Positions 22,960-34,989 of a stretch of DNA of 64,000 nt are shown piece by piece. A program made the translations under genes and the position numbers. Below the pieces are notes generated by a model. That model saw nothing but the letters and a program-made list of their open reading frames with translations. It had not been told where the DNA came from and did no database searches. Origin of the DNA: Cocos nucifera (Eukaryota > Streptophyta > Magnoliopsida > Arecales > Arecaceae); NCBI GenBank assembly GCA_006176705.1, contig QRFJ01003076.1, forward strand, positions 18,622 through 82,621. The letters are read 5' to 3'. Each line of letters begins with the position of its first letter. Position 1 is the first letter of the stretch.

Positions 22960-25900
22960 GGTATGCTCGTTATTGAATCTAACCTTACGATTTCTTCTGC
23001 ATCCCGTTGGGTACTCGACTCTAGTTCTAGTGCTCATTTATGCACTTCCATGTAGGGTCTTAAGGATAGCAGGAGGCCGAGGGATGGTGAGATGATCCTA
23101 CATGTTGGCAATAGAGCAAGGATTGCTGCTGTGGCCGTGGAAATCTATCCTCTTCGACTATCATTTGGTTTGGATTTAGTACTTAAGAATTATTATTATA
23201 TGCTTGCAGCAAGCAAGAATTTGATTTCTATTTCATGTTTAGCACTAGAAGGCTATGTAATTAGTTTTCTTAAGGACCATTGTAACATTCTTTATGAAAA
23301 AAATAAAATTACAAGTGGTTTTCTTATTAACGATCTTTACCAATTACATATTGATGTATCTATTTTTAATATCGAGCAAAATGTGAATGCCATAAAATCA
23401 AAATGACCCAGGGATTGTCCAAATGATAGGTATCTATGGCACCTTAGACTAGGTCATATAGCAGAAGATAGGGTTAACAAATTAGTAAAAATCGGGCTAT
23501 TGAGTCCATTGACTTCCGAGTCATATCCAATTTGTGAATCATGTCTTCATAGCAAAATGACTAAACTTCCTTTTATGGGACATGGGGAAAGGGCCATGGA
23601 TTTACTTGCCCTAGTACATACTGATGTGTGCGGCCTATTTGATGTGTCAGCTAGAGGTAATTTTATCTACTTCATAACCTTCATCGATGATTTATCTTGG
23701 TATGGATATGTGTATCTTATGAGACATAAATTTGAAGCCTTTAAAAAGTTTAAAGAATTCAGACATGAAGTAGAAAAGCAAACTGAAAAATCCATTAAGG
23801 TTCTTCAATCAGATCGAGGAAGTGAATACCTTAGTATGAAATTTCTTGACTATCTCAAGCAGAATGGTATAGTCTCTCAATGGACTCCATCTGAAATACC
23901 TTAACTCAACGAAATTATAAAATGGAGGAATCAGACCCTATTAGATATAGTTCGATCCATGATTAGCTTCACAGACCTTCCTAATTTTCTTTGGAGACAC
24001 AGTTTGTTAACTGCTATATATTTACTAAATAGGATTTCTTCTAAAATCGTTCTTACCACATCGTATGAGATATGGCATGGTAAGAAATCAAGTCTGAGTC
24101 ATCTTAGAATTTGAGATTATCCGGCTCATATCAAAAGACAACAAGCGGATAAGTTAGACTATAGATCCTTTAGAGCTCGATTCATAGGATATCCTAAAGA
24201 GTCATTAGGATATTATTTCTACATTCCAGAAGATCATAATGTGATTGTGAGTCGACATGCCATCTTTCTTGAAAAGCAGTTTATTCAAGATGGCGGCTTT
24301 GAAAAGCAGACCAAGCTAGAGGAGAAAGTCTCCCAAGAGTAATGAGCTAAGGACCCTCTGGAACCAAATTAGGTTGAGCCAATACAATCACTACCTCCTC
24401 CACCTTGAAGATCGAAAAGGATTTTCCATCCCCCTGAGAGGTACTTAGGTACTATTTTAGAAAAAGTAGAGAAAATGTTGCTCATAGGTAATGAAGTTCA
24501 TATTGATGATCCCAAAATCTATAATGAGATGATATCAGATATCGACTCCAAGAAATGGTTAGAGGCAATGAAGTCAGAAATTGACTCGATGCACTCAAAT
24601 CAAGTTTGGACCTTAGTAGATCCACTAGAAGGTATAATACCTATTAGGTGTAAATGGATCTACAAGAGAAAGATTGGTGTAGATGGAAATGTGGAGACAT
24701 TCAAAGCTAAATTAGTGGCAAAAGATTATAGTCAGTGTGAAGGCATTGACTATCAGGATACCTTTTTGCCAGTAGCCAAGCTTAAATCCATTCACACATT
24801 ATTTGTTGTTGCAGCCTATTTCGATTATGAAATATGTCAAATGGACGTAAAAATGACATTCTTAAATGGATATCTTAAGAAAGATATCTATATGGAATAG
24901 CCACTAGGTTTCACATCCAGTGATACTGATCACAAAGTATGGAAGATGCAAAGGTCCATATATGGACTTAAGCAAGTATCTTGGAGCTGGAATACTCATT
25001 TTAATGATGTGATCAAATTATTTAGTTTTATCAAGAATGAGAAAGAACCATGTATTTTCAGAAAGATCAGTGGGAGCGCTACTATCTTTCTCGTAATGTA
25101 TATGGATGATATCCTTCTTATTGAGAATGATATTTTCATGTTGACCATAGTTAAGATGTGGTTATCTAAAGAATACTCTATGAAAGATCTAGGAGAAGCA
25201 TCCTTCGTTCTTGGAATCAAAGTCTATAGAGATAGACCGAATAGGATGCTAGGTCTTTCACAAAAGATGTACATAGAGGAAGTGCTAAAGAGGTTTAGCA
25301 TGAAAAACTCCAAAAGGGAATTGGTACCCTTCAGACATGGCATTCATCTCTCCAAAAAAATGTGTCCCAATACACCAAAGGAGATTGAACGTATGAGCAA
25401 GATCCCTTATGCTTCTGCAATAAGGAGCCTCATGTATGCCATGTTATGTACATGACCTGATATAGCCCATGCTGTGAATGTCACAAGCAGATATCAGTCA
25501 AATCCAGGAGAAGAGCACTGGACTTCTGTGAAATATATCCTTAAGTACTTAAGAAGAACTAAGGATATGTTCTTGATTATTGGTAATGGAAAACTCAAAG
25601 TTCAAAGGTATACAGACTCGGATTTTATGTCCGATATAGGTGATCGAAAGTCAACATCTAGGAATCTATTTATGTGTAATGATGGTGCTGTCAGTTAGAA
25701 GAGTTCTAAACAGACAGTAATAGTAGATTCCACCATGGAAGCAGAATACATCGCTAAGTCAGAAGCTGCAAAGGAGACATTCTAGTACAAGAAGTTCACC
25801 ATAGAGATCAGAATGATGCCATTAGATGCCATTCCTCTGTATTGCGATAATAATGGTGCCATAGCCCTTGCTAAGGAACCGAGGTCTCACCAGAAATTCA

Positions 25901-26079
25901 AACACATCGAGCGGCGATACCATCTCATCTGCGATTATCTCGAGAAAGGATACGTCGAGATCAAGAGAGTTGACTCCGCAGACCATGCGGCATACCAACT
26001 TACAAAGCCGTTGGGCTAGCAGAAGATTGAAACCCACCTTGAGAAGATGGGACTTAGATTTATGGCCAATTGACTTTAG
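22960..26079 (+). pseudogene. pol: Copia B pol (protease, integrase, RT, RNase H), broken
   Basis: Protease: LDSSSSAHLC near 23014-23045 (Gly of DSG lost). Pre-integrase: WHLRLGH near 23440 and CESC near 23538. Integrase: first Asp kept in HTDVCGLFD, second in QSDRGSEY, but the Glu region reads IIKWRNQ, so the catalytic Glu is Lys. RT: 24540-25450, with KRKIGVDGNVETFKAKLVA and YMDDI at 25099-25113 where A and C have YVDDI. RNase H: 25474-26079, with YTDSDF and LYCDNNGAIALA. A stop at 24898-24900 and several more break it; one in-frame TGA falls two codons before the natural TAG at 26077-26079. Confidence 0.92.
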
Positions 26080-26082
26080 GTT

Positions 26083-26093
26083 AAGTGAGAGTT
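26083..26093 (+). other. Polypurine tract of copia B
   Basis: AAGTGAGAGTT immediately before the 3' LTR, one transition away from the tract of copia A. Confidence 0.72.
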
Positions 26094-28376
26094 TGTTAGA
26101 TATGTGTGCCCTAAAGCTAAAATTGGCTGACACTTGTTATATACTTCTAAGGGTAAAATTATAATTTTGAATATAAATAATAAGATGGATTATTTTCTAT
26201 CATAATGTGTATTTAGTGTCTGTGATACATCCCTTGAGTTAATGGCAATGATAGTTCATATTTTCAAGAGTTGAAAATTTTAAACATGAATTTTCATTAT
26301 TAATTTATAAAATGCTCCTGATCATAGGATCATCATGAGGATGGTGATTGATCCAGAAGGTTGGTGTACAATCACTTCTTTATAGTAGATGAGTCTTAAG
26401 TCTACGGTGTAGAGACATCAGAGCAAAAGTATAGGTACTCGTTAGAGAATGAGGGCATTGAGCGTGACCACCTCGTGCAATCATTAAGAAGTCTTCCTTC
26501 TCATCGATAACTGGCTCGAAGCTGCAGTTGTGTGTCTGGTTCTTTGACCAGAGGTGCATCGGTAGTTCACCTTAAAGGTGTTATAGTTTGACTACACCAT
26601 GACTAGGTCTCCTAGCCATTCAGAATCCTGAGGTGTATATTACTATAGCATGTTCATTGTAGGAATTGGATTGCACCAATAGGAAATCTATCTACCTTGG
26701 TAGATGAGGAGTAGCCCTATGATGATCATGAGAATCAAGTCCATAAGCCCATGGCCATGGCAGAGTGAAATAATAGAAAGAGTTTCTATTAAGATTTTCA
26801 CATTGGACTTGAATCGAATGATTAATCATATGATGGATATTAGGGTTTGAAAAGATTACCTTAACACCAATCCAGTCAGAGCTTAAGATAGAAGAACTTA
26901 ATCATATAGGTAACTGCACTGAGAGGTTCATTTTCAATTCTGATGGGTTGCCACCATATGCTACTAGGTGTCACCAGTAGATTTTGAGAGCAATTAGAAT
27001 GATTTAGATGATCAATCATACTAGTTGTCTGAATCAGAAAAGTTCTGATCCATCGAAAGATGTTTCGATGATGTCGATGATAGAGATTGCGACATATCTC
27101 ATTACCATATGGAACTAAACCTAACTGGGCCACACAAATAAGGGTTTCAACCTGGATATCATCAATTGGACTAACCCAATTCAATTGATTTGAATTAGAT
27201 TTAATTAGGTTCAAGGAAATCATGCTAGCACACGATTGAGCCTAATGTTCTCCTTTAATAATCATTAAAAATTATCTCGATTGAGCCAAATGTGTCTGAA
27301 CTCACTCAGAAATATTTACTTGGTCTAACTGAAGCTTGTCCAGGTTAGAAAAGGATTGTCTTAATTTATGAGATAAATTTGAGACAACACCTACCATTTT
27401 TCGTCACCTGCTAAATCTATTTTTGACTTTGGTCAAACATTGACCTTTGACACTTAGATATCTGCCCATGTGTCATGCACCCATAGGAGAGAAGATGGGG
27501 ATTTATCCCCCTACTAAAAAGAGAAAAGGGAGGAGGTGCATGCCTAGGGAGGCATACGCCCAAAGATGATGACACCTGGAGTCCCATATAGATGGGACTC
27601 CGAGTTGCTTCGTACACTCTACCTAGGTGGTGCCAAAGACTTGTCTTTGACCAGTCTTGGCACCATCTAAGGATGATTCAAAGAGGCTCTCATCTAATTG
27701 GATCAGATGATGTCATCCCATCAATCAAATTTAGATTTGATTGCATAAAAAGCCATGATTGGCCAGGATGATGTGGCACTGCATGGCGCAATAGGGTCTA
27801 TAAAAATCTTGTCCGCACAAGATGAAAAAGCTTGACCCATTGCCCATGACACAAGGCTGCCCCTCTTCCTCCATGCCACTTTTAGGTGTTCTCTCTCCTA
27901 TCCACACCCAAGAATTTTTGGGCACAAGTTTGGTGTGATCCAAGTAAGAGAAAGGCAATAGCAAAACAAAGAAGGCAGCACTACTGCAAGAGACAACTCA
28001 CATCTTTGAAAGGAGTTTTGAAGATCTTCAAAATCAGATCTAGATCTAATTTTTGGAGAAGTGATAAAGAAGGAGGAGATCTCCAGATTCTATCCAAGTA
28101 GATACCGGTAGAGGCCAAGCACTTGCATGGCTAGATCCAGAACCTCAAGCAGACATAAAGATCATCACAAGATAATCAAATTACCTGCAATAAGATAAAA
28201 TTAAATTAGATTTAATTTATTCTTGATTTTATTTTATTTTTTTTTATTAGATCAATAATATCATATCTAAAAAGTCTTAGATCTGATCTGGATCAAAGAA
28301 AAAAAATTTTGAAATATCTCTCTTGATCCAATCAGATCTGAATGAACCTGATCTAAAAAACTAGGTTTTTCCTTCA
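26094..28376 (+). repeat. 3' LTR of copia B (2283 bp)
   Basis: Starts TGTTAGATATGTG and ends TTTTTCCTTCA. TATA box at 27799-27806. Hairpin GGAGTCCCAT/ATGGGACTCC at 27578-27601 is perfect; the upstream palindrome at 27536-27559 has decayed arms. Confidence 0.95.
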
Positions 28377-29580
28377 TGACTTGCGCTAGTCGGTTGGTGA
28401 CCTCCAAAAAGGGAAAGCAGAGGATGAAGAGCCCTTGCTCTAACCATGACTCGACCCCAGGGGGAGTTTTGCCTTCATTCCATCAGAAAACCTTGGAGAT
28501 CAATAATCATGAAGATCTCCTGGATCAAAGGCTTCAGAAAATGAGCCGATGAATCGAAGAACTCCATCATGCTCTCTCCTCCCGTGGTAATGATATTTAC
28601 ACTGACCCTCCTTTTTCTCGAAAGATTACGTAGGAACCAATCCCACCGAACTTCAAGCTCCCATAGTTTGAGAGTTACGATGGGACCATCGATCCGATCG
28701 ACCATCTGGAGGCCTTCTGGATAATGATGCTACTCCACAGCATGCTAGATGCCATTCCATGTCGGGCTTTCCCATCCACCCTCAAGGAAGCCACCAGGAA
28801 CTGGTACTTAGCACTTAAGTTAGGTACCATCTTTTTCTTTGATCAAATGAGCCATCAGTTTGTGGCTCACTTCGTTAGCAGCTGACGTCTCCATTGAGGT
28901 TCAGATTTTTTGATGAATATCAAGTAGAAGGAGGAGGAATCTATCCAGGCTTATGTCACCTAGTTTAATGCTGCTACATTGGAGGTCTGAAATTTGGACC
29001 AGTCTGTTCCAATGGTAGCACTTAAGTCTGACCTTCAGAAAAATGATTTGTTGTTCTCCCTGGAGAAGAAGTATCCCAGGAACTTTGCCGATATGCTGGC
29101 CCGAGCTGAAGATTATGCCCGAGCTGTAGAGGCCTTTAAGGCTAGGGATAATGAAGCTACCTAGGAGTGGCAGGCGAGTGAACCAAATGTGCCCACGAAT
29201 GGAGAGGAATCAAGCAGAGCTCGGCCATGCTCCCAGACTCCTTCGGAGCGTAAGAGGGCCTGAACCCCTACCCGAGGCTAAAGGCGAAGAAGCCTGAATA
29301 GAAGGGTGCGATAGAGCTCTTCCTTCAAAAAATTAGACAACTACGTCCCTCTCAATGCTCCAAAAATTCAAGTGCTGATGGAGATCAAGGATCAACTGTT
29401 AAGACTAGAAAGGATGCACACTCACCCCAGCAAATACAATCCTAGCAAGTTTTGCCTCTACCATCGCGATCATGGTCATGATACAAAAGAGTGCATTCAG
29501 CTTCAGGATGAGATCATGGAGCTCATCAGGCATGGTAGGCTTGGTCGGTTCCTGCGATGTCAGTCGAAAGGATGAGAGGA
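28377..29580 (+). pseudogene. gag: Gypsy gag, main part with zinc knuckle
   Basis: Continues the frame from 10761. Recognisable gag text includes FDQMSHQFVAHF (about 28838), EEESIQAYVT (about 28934) and a helical region LEKKYPRNFADMLARAEDYA near 29060. The knuckle is FCLYHRDHGHDTKEC at 29450-29494, a C-x-x-H-x(4)-H-x(4)-C arrangement typical of Tat gag. Broken by many TAG/TGA codons (for example about 28554 and 29163), mostly readable as CAG or CGA decayed by C-to-T change. In a live element this would be the capsid/nucleocapsid protein. Confidence 0.85.
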
Positions 29581-29639
29581 TTGGCCAAGAGCACCCCCAC
29601 CACCAGAACCACTGAGGGGTGAGGAGCAGCTAGAAGATC

Positions 29640-30436
29640 GGCCCTCGATCGGTATCATTAACACCATTTCTAGGGGACTTCGATGAGGGAAAGCTAACCG
29701 ATTGGCCGAGCTCGGGAAGAGGTGAAGAATTGAAGAGCCCATCGCTTTCACTAACGAGGATGCTCAATGAGTCACGTTCCCGTACAATGATGCGATTGTA
29801 ATCTCTATGAATATTGCTGATTATGATGTACGCCGCATTTTAGTAGATAATGAAAGTTTCGCTGACATTTTGTACTATGATGCTTTCTTTAAAATGTCCA
29901 TACTCGATAATCGTTTGGGACCCATGAGCTCTTTGTTGGTCAGCTTCACCGGTGACGCTGTGCCAGTGGAGGAAATGATAACTCTAGCCGTGCCTGCAGG
30001 ATAGTATCCAAAGCAAGCGAAGGTATGGATCGACTTTTTGGGGGTAAAAGCTTCCTCTGCTTACAATGCAATCCTCAGCCGATCTGATCTAATTGCACTA
30101 CGAGCCATAGTGCTGACCTATTACCTAAAAATAAAATTTCCAATAAGCAATGAAATAGGTGAACTTAGAGGTGATCAAGCATTAGCCCGGTACTGCTACT
30201 CCATCACCTTACAATATGGCACTCGACTTGACCCTTACCTAATTGACGGGCTTGATATCCGCGATGACGTTGCCGAAGAATGGGGTGAGCCCATAGAAGA
30301 TCATGTGACTGTCCTCCTAAATTATGGAAACACAGAGCATACAGTGCAGATTGGGTCCAATCTGAAAGTTAAAGTTCAGAGCAACTCATCACCTTTTTAC
30401 GGAGGAATACCGATGTCTTCGCCTGGGTTTCGATAG
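29640..30436 (+). pseudogene. pol: Gypsy aspartic protease region
   Basis: The segment INTISRG near 29655 and then ILVDNESFADILYYDAFF (about 29837-29890) correspond to the Tat protease active-site block, usually D-(T/N/G)-G-S; here it reads DNES, so the Gly is lost. It is followed by a long open stretch (30038-30436) with YNAILSRSDLIALRAI, matching the protease C-terminus and the linker to RT. A TAG at 30003-30005 interrupts it. Confidence 0.85.
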
Positions 30437-31790
30437 ATATGCCTAGGATTGATGCCGAGGTTATGGAACATCAGTTGGCCATTGATCCCAAGCATCAACC
30501 AATGAAAGAAAGAGTTTGGGGCCACGCACCAGAAAGGTAGAAGGCAATAGCAGAAGAAGTCGACAAGCTTCTCAATGCTAGATTTATTCAAGAAATCAGC
30601 TATCCGACTTGGGTCTCTAACGTGGTCCTGGTCAAGAAGGCCAACGGCAAGTGAAGGATTTGTATAGACTTCAAAAAATTGAATAAAGCCTATCTAAAAG
30701 ATAGCTACCCTCTATCCAGGATTGATCAACTGATAGACGCAACCTCGGGCCATGAGCTCCTCACCTTCATGGATGCCTTTTTCGATTATAACCAAATACA
30801 GATGGCATCGGAGGATGAGGAGAAAACTATTTTTGTTACTGATTGTGGTCTTTACTATTATAGGGTTATGCCTTTTGGACTCAAGAATGTAGGGGCAACA
30901 TACCAACGCCTGATCCACAAGATCTTCAAGAAGTAGATCGATCACAACATGGATGTGTATGTAGATGACATGCTCGTCAAAAGTTAAGCTTCAATAAACC
31001 ATATTACCAACCTTGAAGAGACCTTCAGTATGATCAAAAAGCACAAAATGAAGCTGAACTCGACCAAGTGCGCCTTTGGTGTGACCTCGAGGAAGTTTTT
31101 TAGGTTTATGGTGTCAAGGCGTGGGATCGAAGCAAATCCAAAAAAATTCGAGCTATTCAGAAGATGACTGCTCTAAAAATAATCAAAGAAGTTAAGCGCT
31201 TGACTAAAAAAGTGGCATCCCTAAATTACTTCATCTCAAGATCGGTCGAGTGATGCATGCCCTTCTTCCAAGTTCTTAAGCAACCAAAGAACTTTCATTG
31301 GATGATGGAGTACCAACGGGCGTTTGAGGAGCTCAAAAATTACCTTGACTCACCCCCACTGCTAGCTAAGCCTGAATTTGAAGAAGAATTGTTCTTGTAC
31401 CTAGCAGCCTCCTCAATGGCCTTGGAAGCAATCTTGATCAAGAAGGAAGTGAATATGTAGCAATCAGTCTACTACGTAAGTCGGGTCCTGAGGAATGTAG
31501 AGATCAGATACTCTAAGTTAGAAAAATTGACTTATTCTCTTCTAATCATTGCTAGGAGACTCCAATCTTACTTTTAGGAACACACCATAATGGTCCTCAT
31601 GGATCAACCAATAAAAGCAGTCCTTTATCAAACGAATGCTTTCGAAAGAATTGCGAAATGGGCAATCGAGTTCATAGAGTTTGACATTAATTATCGACCC
31701 CGACCATTGATCAAAGCTTAGATATTGGTAGATTTTATAATAGAATATACCATTCCAGATGAAGTCAAGCTTGAACAGGATGAGACCGGC
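30437..31790 (+). pseudogene. pol: Gypsy reverse transcriptase and first RNase H
   Basis: RT opens after EHQLAIDPKHQPMKER (about 30468). WVSNVVLVKKANGK near 30612 and RICIDFKKLNKAY near 30657 precede TFMDAFFDYNQIQM near 30760, PFGLKNVGATYQR near 30873 and the catalytic YVDDM at 30958-30972. RNase H runs from about 31290 (FEELKNYLDSPPLLAKP) to 31790. Its first catalytic position, usually an Asp in a (T/S)DAS-like block, is in a degenerate LYLAASSMALEAIL, as is common in Tat elements whose extra RNase H takes over. Broken by stops at about 30652, 30936 and 31458. Confidence 0.92.
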
Positions 31791-31844
31791 ATCCCATGGT
31801 TGCAATCGATTCTATCTGAAGAGAGTGCGGACCTTTTCGAAGGT

Positions 31845-32240
31845 TTTCAGGCCCTGTACATTGATGGTTCGTCCAACTCCATTGGAGCAGGCATGGGATT
31901 GATCTTAGTTAATTCCAAGGGAGTCATTGTCGAATACACGCTATGCTTCAAATTTTCTGCAACTAATAATGGAGCCGAATATGAAGCACTGATCACCAAG
32001 TTAAAAATAGCAAGAGAGTTAAAAGTAGATTGACTTCAAGTCTACAATGATTTTCAATTAATGGTCGACTAAGTTAGTAGCAACTATGAAGCACGGGAGG
32101 AAAGTATGATGAAATACCTTAAGAAGATAAAGGATTTAACTCCCACCTTCAGCAATTTTGGCATTCAATAGATTTCGAGGGTAGAAAATACAAGAGCCGA
32201 CCTTCTCTCTAAATTGGCCACTTTAGTCCCAGTCAAACTA
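31845..32240 (+). pseudogene. pol: Gypsy second (archaeal-type) RNase H
   Basis: ALYIDGSSNSIGAGMGLIL begins near 31851 with the first catalytic Asp at 31863-31865. ATNNGAEYEALITKLKIA (near 31960) supplies the Glu, VYNDFQL (near 32040) the second Asp, and TRADLLSKLAT (near 32190) the last Asp. This is the extra RNase H that marks the Tat lineage of plant gypsy elements. All four acidic positions are still visible, but TGA at 32031-32033 and further stops break the frame. Confidence 0.88.
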
Positions 32241-32319
32241 TCTAAAGAAGTATTTTTTGAAACTCTAAAATGCCCAAGCTCAGAGGAATCATAGCTTGTT
32301 ATGCAGACAGAGCTTAAGC

Positions 32320-33560
32320 CAAGCTGGATTGATCCATTAGTTGCCTATCTCAAAGAGAAAGTTCTTCCTCATAATCCAAAAGAAGCTTGAAAACTCAGGA
32401 ATCAAGCCTCTCGGTATGTTTTGTATGAGGACAAATTGCATAAAAGGTCAAATTCGCTACCACTGTTGAGATGTCTCCGACCTTCAGAGGCCGACTTAGC
32501 ATTATGGAAAGTACACGAGAAAATTTGTGGAAGTCATGTAGGAGCCAAATCCCTATCACAAAGACTACTTCGGCAAGGATACTATTGGTCGATCTTGTAC
32601 CATGATTCTATGGAGTATGTCAAGAAATATGATCGCTGTCAAAGAAATGCAAATATACAAAGATAGCCGACCTCCGAGCTTACTCCACTAAACACACCTT
32701 GGCCATTTATACAGTGAGGAATGGATATACTTGGCCCTTTCCTAATGGCATCTAGATAATGAAAGTTTCTTTTGATTACGATCAACTACTTCACCAAATG
32801 GATCGAAGTTGAATCACTAGCAAAAATTACTGAGGCCAAGGTATAGAACTTCATCTGAAAATCAATCGTTTGTCGGTTTGATCTACCCCAAACTCTCATA
32901 ATAGATAATGGGCAACAGTTCACTGGAATGAGGTTTGCTGAGTTCTGTGAATATCTAAACATCTTTCATCGCTTCATGTTGGTAGCTCACTCATAGGCAA
33001 ATGGGGAAGCTGAAGTGACCAACCAGATCCTATTGCAAGGTATTAAGACAAGACTCGAAAGAGCAAGAGGGGATTGGGTGGATGAACTTTATCATGTTCT
33101 ATGGGCATACCGTACTATCCAAAGGCTACCGACTAGAGAAATACCATTCGCCTTAGCTTTTGAAATAGAGGTAGTCATCCCGATCGAACTTAAACCTCCA
33201 TCGATATAGGTAGTGGCTTTCAATGAACAGCATAACCCGCAGGATCTCAGAGCCAACCTTGACCTACTAGAAGAAAAAAGAGAGGAAGCCCAACTTTGGA
33301 TGGCAGCTTACAGGTGAAGGATGGCCCGATACGATAACTCCAGAGTCAGAGATAAAATATTCAAAGTGGAGGACTTAGTACTTCGGCGAGCCACCATCTC
33401 TTAGCCTCAGAGCCAGGAGAAGCTTGTCCCAAATTGGGAAGGACCCTACGAGGTCACGGAGGTCATCCGATCTGGGATGTACTATTTGAAGGAACTCAGA
33501 GGGGGGAGATCTACCTCGATCATGGAATTCAAAAAATCTACGAATATGTTATTGATGATT
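32320..33560 (+). pseudogene. pol: Gypsy integrase
   Basis: The N-terminal zinc finger shows HEKICGSH near 32510 and YDRCQR near 32623, where the first Cys of CxxC has become Tyr. Core domain: Asp in MDILGPF (codon 32723-32725), Asp in IIDNGQQF (32904-32906) and Glu in ANGEAEVTN (33012-33014), so the catalytic triad is intact. The C-terminal GPY-type module PNWEGPYEV lies near 33430. Stops at about 32664, 32751, 32992 and 33207 inactivate it. Confidence 0.92.
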
Positions 33561-33639
33561 TGATTATAATGAAATCTTCCTTCTTCAATACCCTAATCTT
33601 TGTTATATACCGATGATAAATGGGGACTACCCTCCAAAC

Positions 33640-34700
33640 TTGATCGCACGATAAATACAGTCCATTAGGAATAGGAGGAGAACCTCATCCTAATATGAGC
33701 AAAGTTAAAGACCTCGTTCATTTTAGATGAGATGAGGGGAGAGGCTCTGACAACGACCCTAATGTGCCCCTACAGCCCTTTAGGAATAGGAGAAGAACCT
33801 CATCCTAACATGAGCAAAGTTGAAGAACCTCATTCATTTTAGATGAGATGAGGGGAAGAGGCCCTGACAATGGCCCTTATGTGTCCCTACAGTTCGTTAG
33901 AAATAGAGGAGAACCTCATCCTAACGTGAGCAAAGTCGAAGGTCCTCATTCATTTTATACAAGATGAGGAGAGAGACCCTGACAACTATCCTAATGTGCC
34001 CCACAGTCGTTAGGAATAGGAGGAGAACCTCATCCTAACATGAGCAAAGTCAAAGACCTCATTCATTTTAGATGAAATGAGGAGAGAGATCCTGACAATG
34101 GTCCTAATGTGCCTCTATAACCCATTAGGAACAGGAGGAGAACCTCATCCTAACGTGAGCAAAGTCGAAGACCTCATTCATTTTAGATGAGATGAGGAGA
34201 AAGGCCCTGACAATGGCACTAATGTGCCCCTACAGTCCTTTAAGAACAAGAGGAGAATCTCATCCTAACATGAGCAAAGTCGAAGACCTCGTCCACTTAA
34301 GATGGGATGGGAGGAGAGGCCCTGACAATAGCCCTAGTGTGCCCCTACAGCCCATTAGGAATAAGAGGAGAACCTCATCCTAATGTGAGCGAAGTCGAAG
34401 ACCTTATCCACTTAAGATGGAATGGGGAGAGAAGCCCTATCAATGGCCCAAAATGCATCCCCACGAGCCACATTAGGAACAAGAGGAGAACCTCATCCTA
34501 ACATGAGCAAAGCTGACGACCTCATCGATATAAGACAGTATGGAGGGAGAGACCCTACCGACGATCCTAACTAACCTCTGTAAACCATGTTAAGAATAGA
34601 AGAAAAGCCTCATCCTATCATGAGCAAAAGTCAAAACCTCATAGATTGAAGATGTGGAGAAGGAAGAAGCTTGGTGGAGAATCCTCATGTGTTTTCCCAT
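33640..34700 (+). repeat. Tandem repeat block, about nine units of about 115 bp
   Basis: Units start with TTAGGAATAGGAGGAGAACC or variants near 33664, 33779, 33896, 34010, 34124, 34239, 34354, 34473 and 34589. Each contains CCTCATCCTAA, ATGAGCAAAGT and CCTGACAA(T/C)GGCCCTAATG. It lies between integrase and the antisense ORF region, where Tat elements often carry satellite-like arrays. The apparent ORFs inside (34192-34383, 34307-34501) are translations of the repeat. Confidence 0.92.
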
Positions 34701-34989
34701 GATGACTTGACTATGTCAAATGCGAATGGCAGAACCTTATCCTGATTTGCAAGAGAGGTCCTAGTTCGATGTCCACAATAAGTCCGGTATCCACAATGAG
34801 CTCGGCATCCACAATAAGCATTTCATAAGAAAATGATAGAGAAAAAAAAATGAGGTAAAGAAGGTAAGGCCGCAAATAGGCCTCAGATTCATGCAAAATG
34901 AAAAAAGTGAAAAATATATTATTCCATTACAAAATTGAGTTCATTACAAGCAAAGCATAGGCCGACAAGGCCGATTACATTGAAAGAAA

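Larger units (their letters stand above)
10762..28376 (+). mobile_element. Copia element B, inserted in gypsy gag; contains an assembly duplication
   Basis: Flanked by CGACT (10757-10761) and TGACT (28377-28381), a 5-bp target duplication with one change. It has a 5' LTR, PBS, leader, gag, pol, PPT and 3' LTR, but the segment from the LTR tail to late gag is present twice around a 1000-N gap. After removing one copy and the solo gypsy LTR, the internal region is about 5833 bp, close to the 5845 bp of copia A and C. The duplication is therefore probably not biological. Confidence 0.9.

Noticed and set aside
34192..34501. ORFs with a repeated CPYSPL-like peptide
   Set aside because: Chance open frames through the 115-bp tandem repeats.
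33640..34700. CRISPR-like array
   Set aside because: Units are tandem and homologous along their whole length, with no unique spacers, and the genome is eukaryotic.
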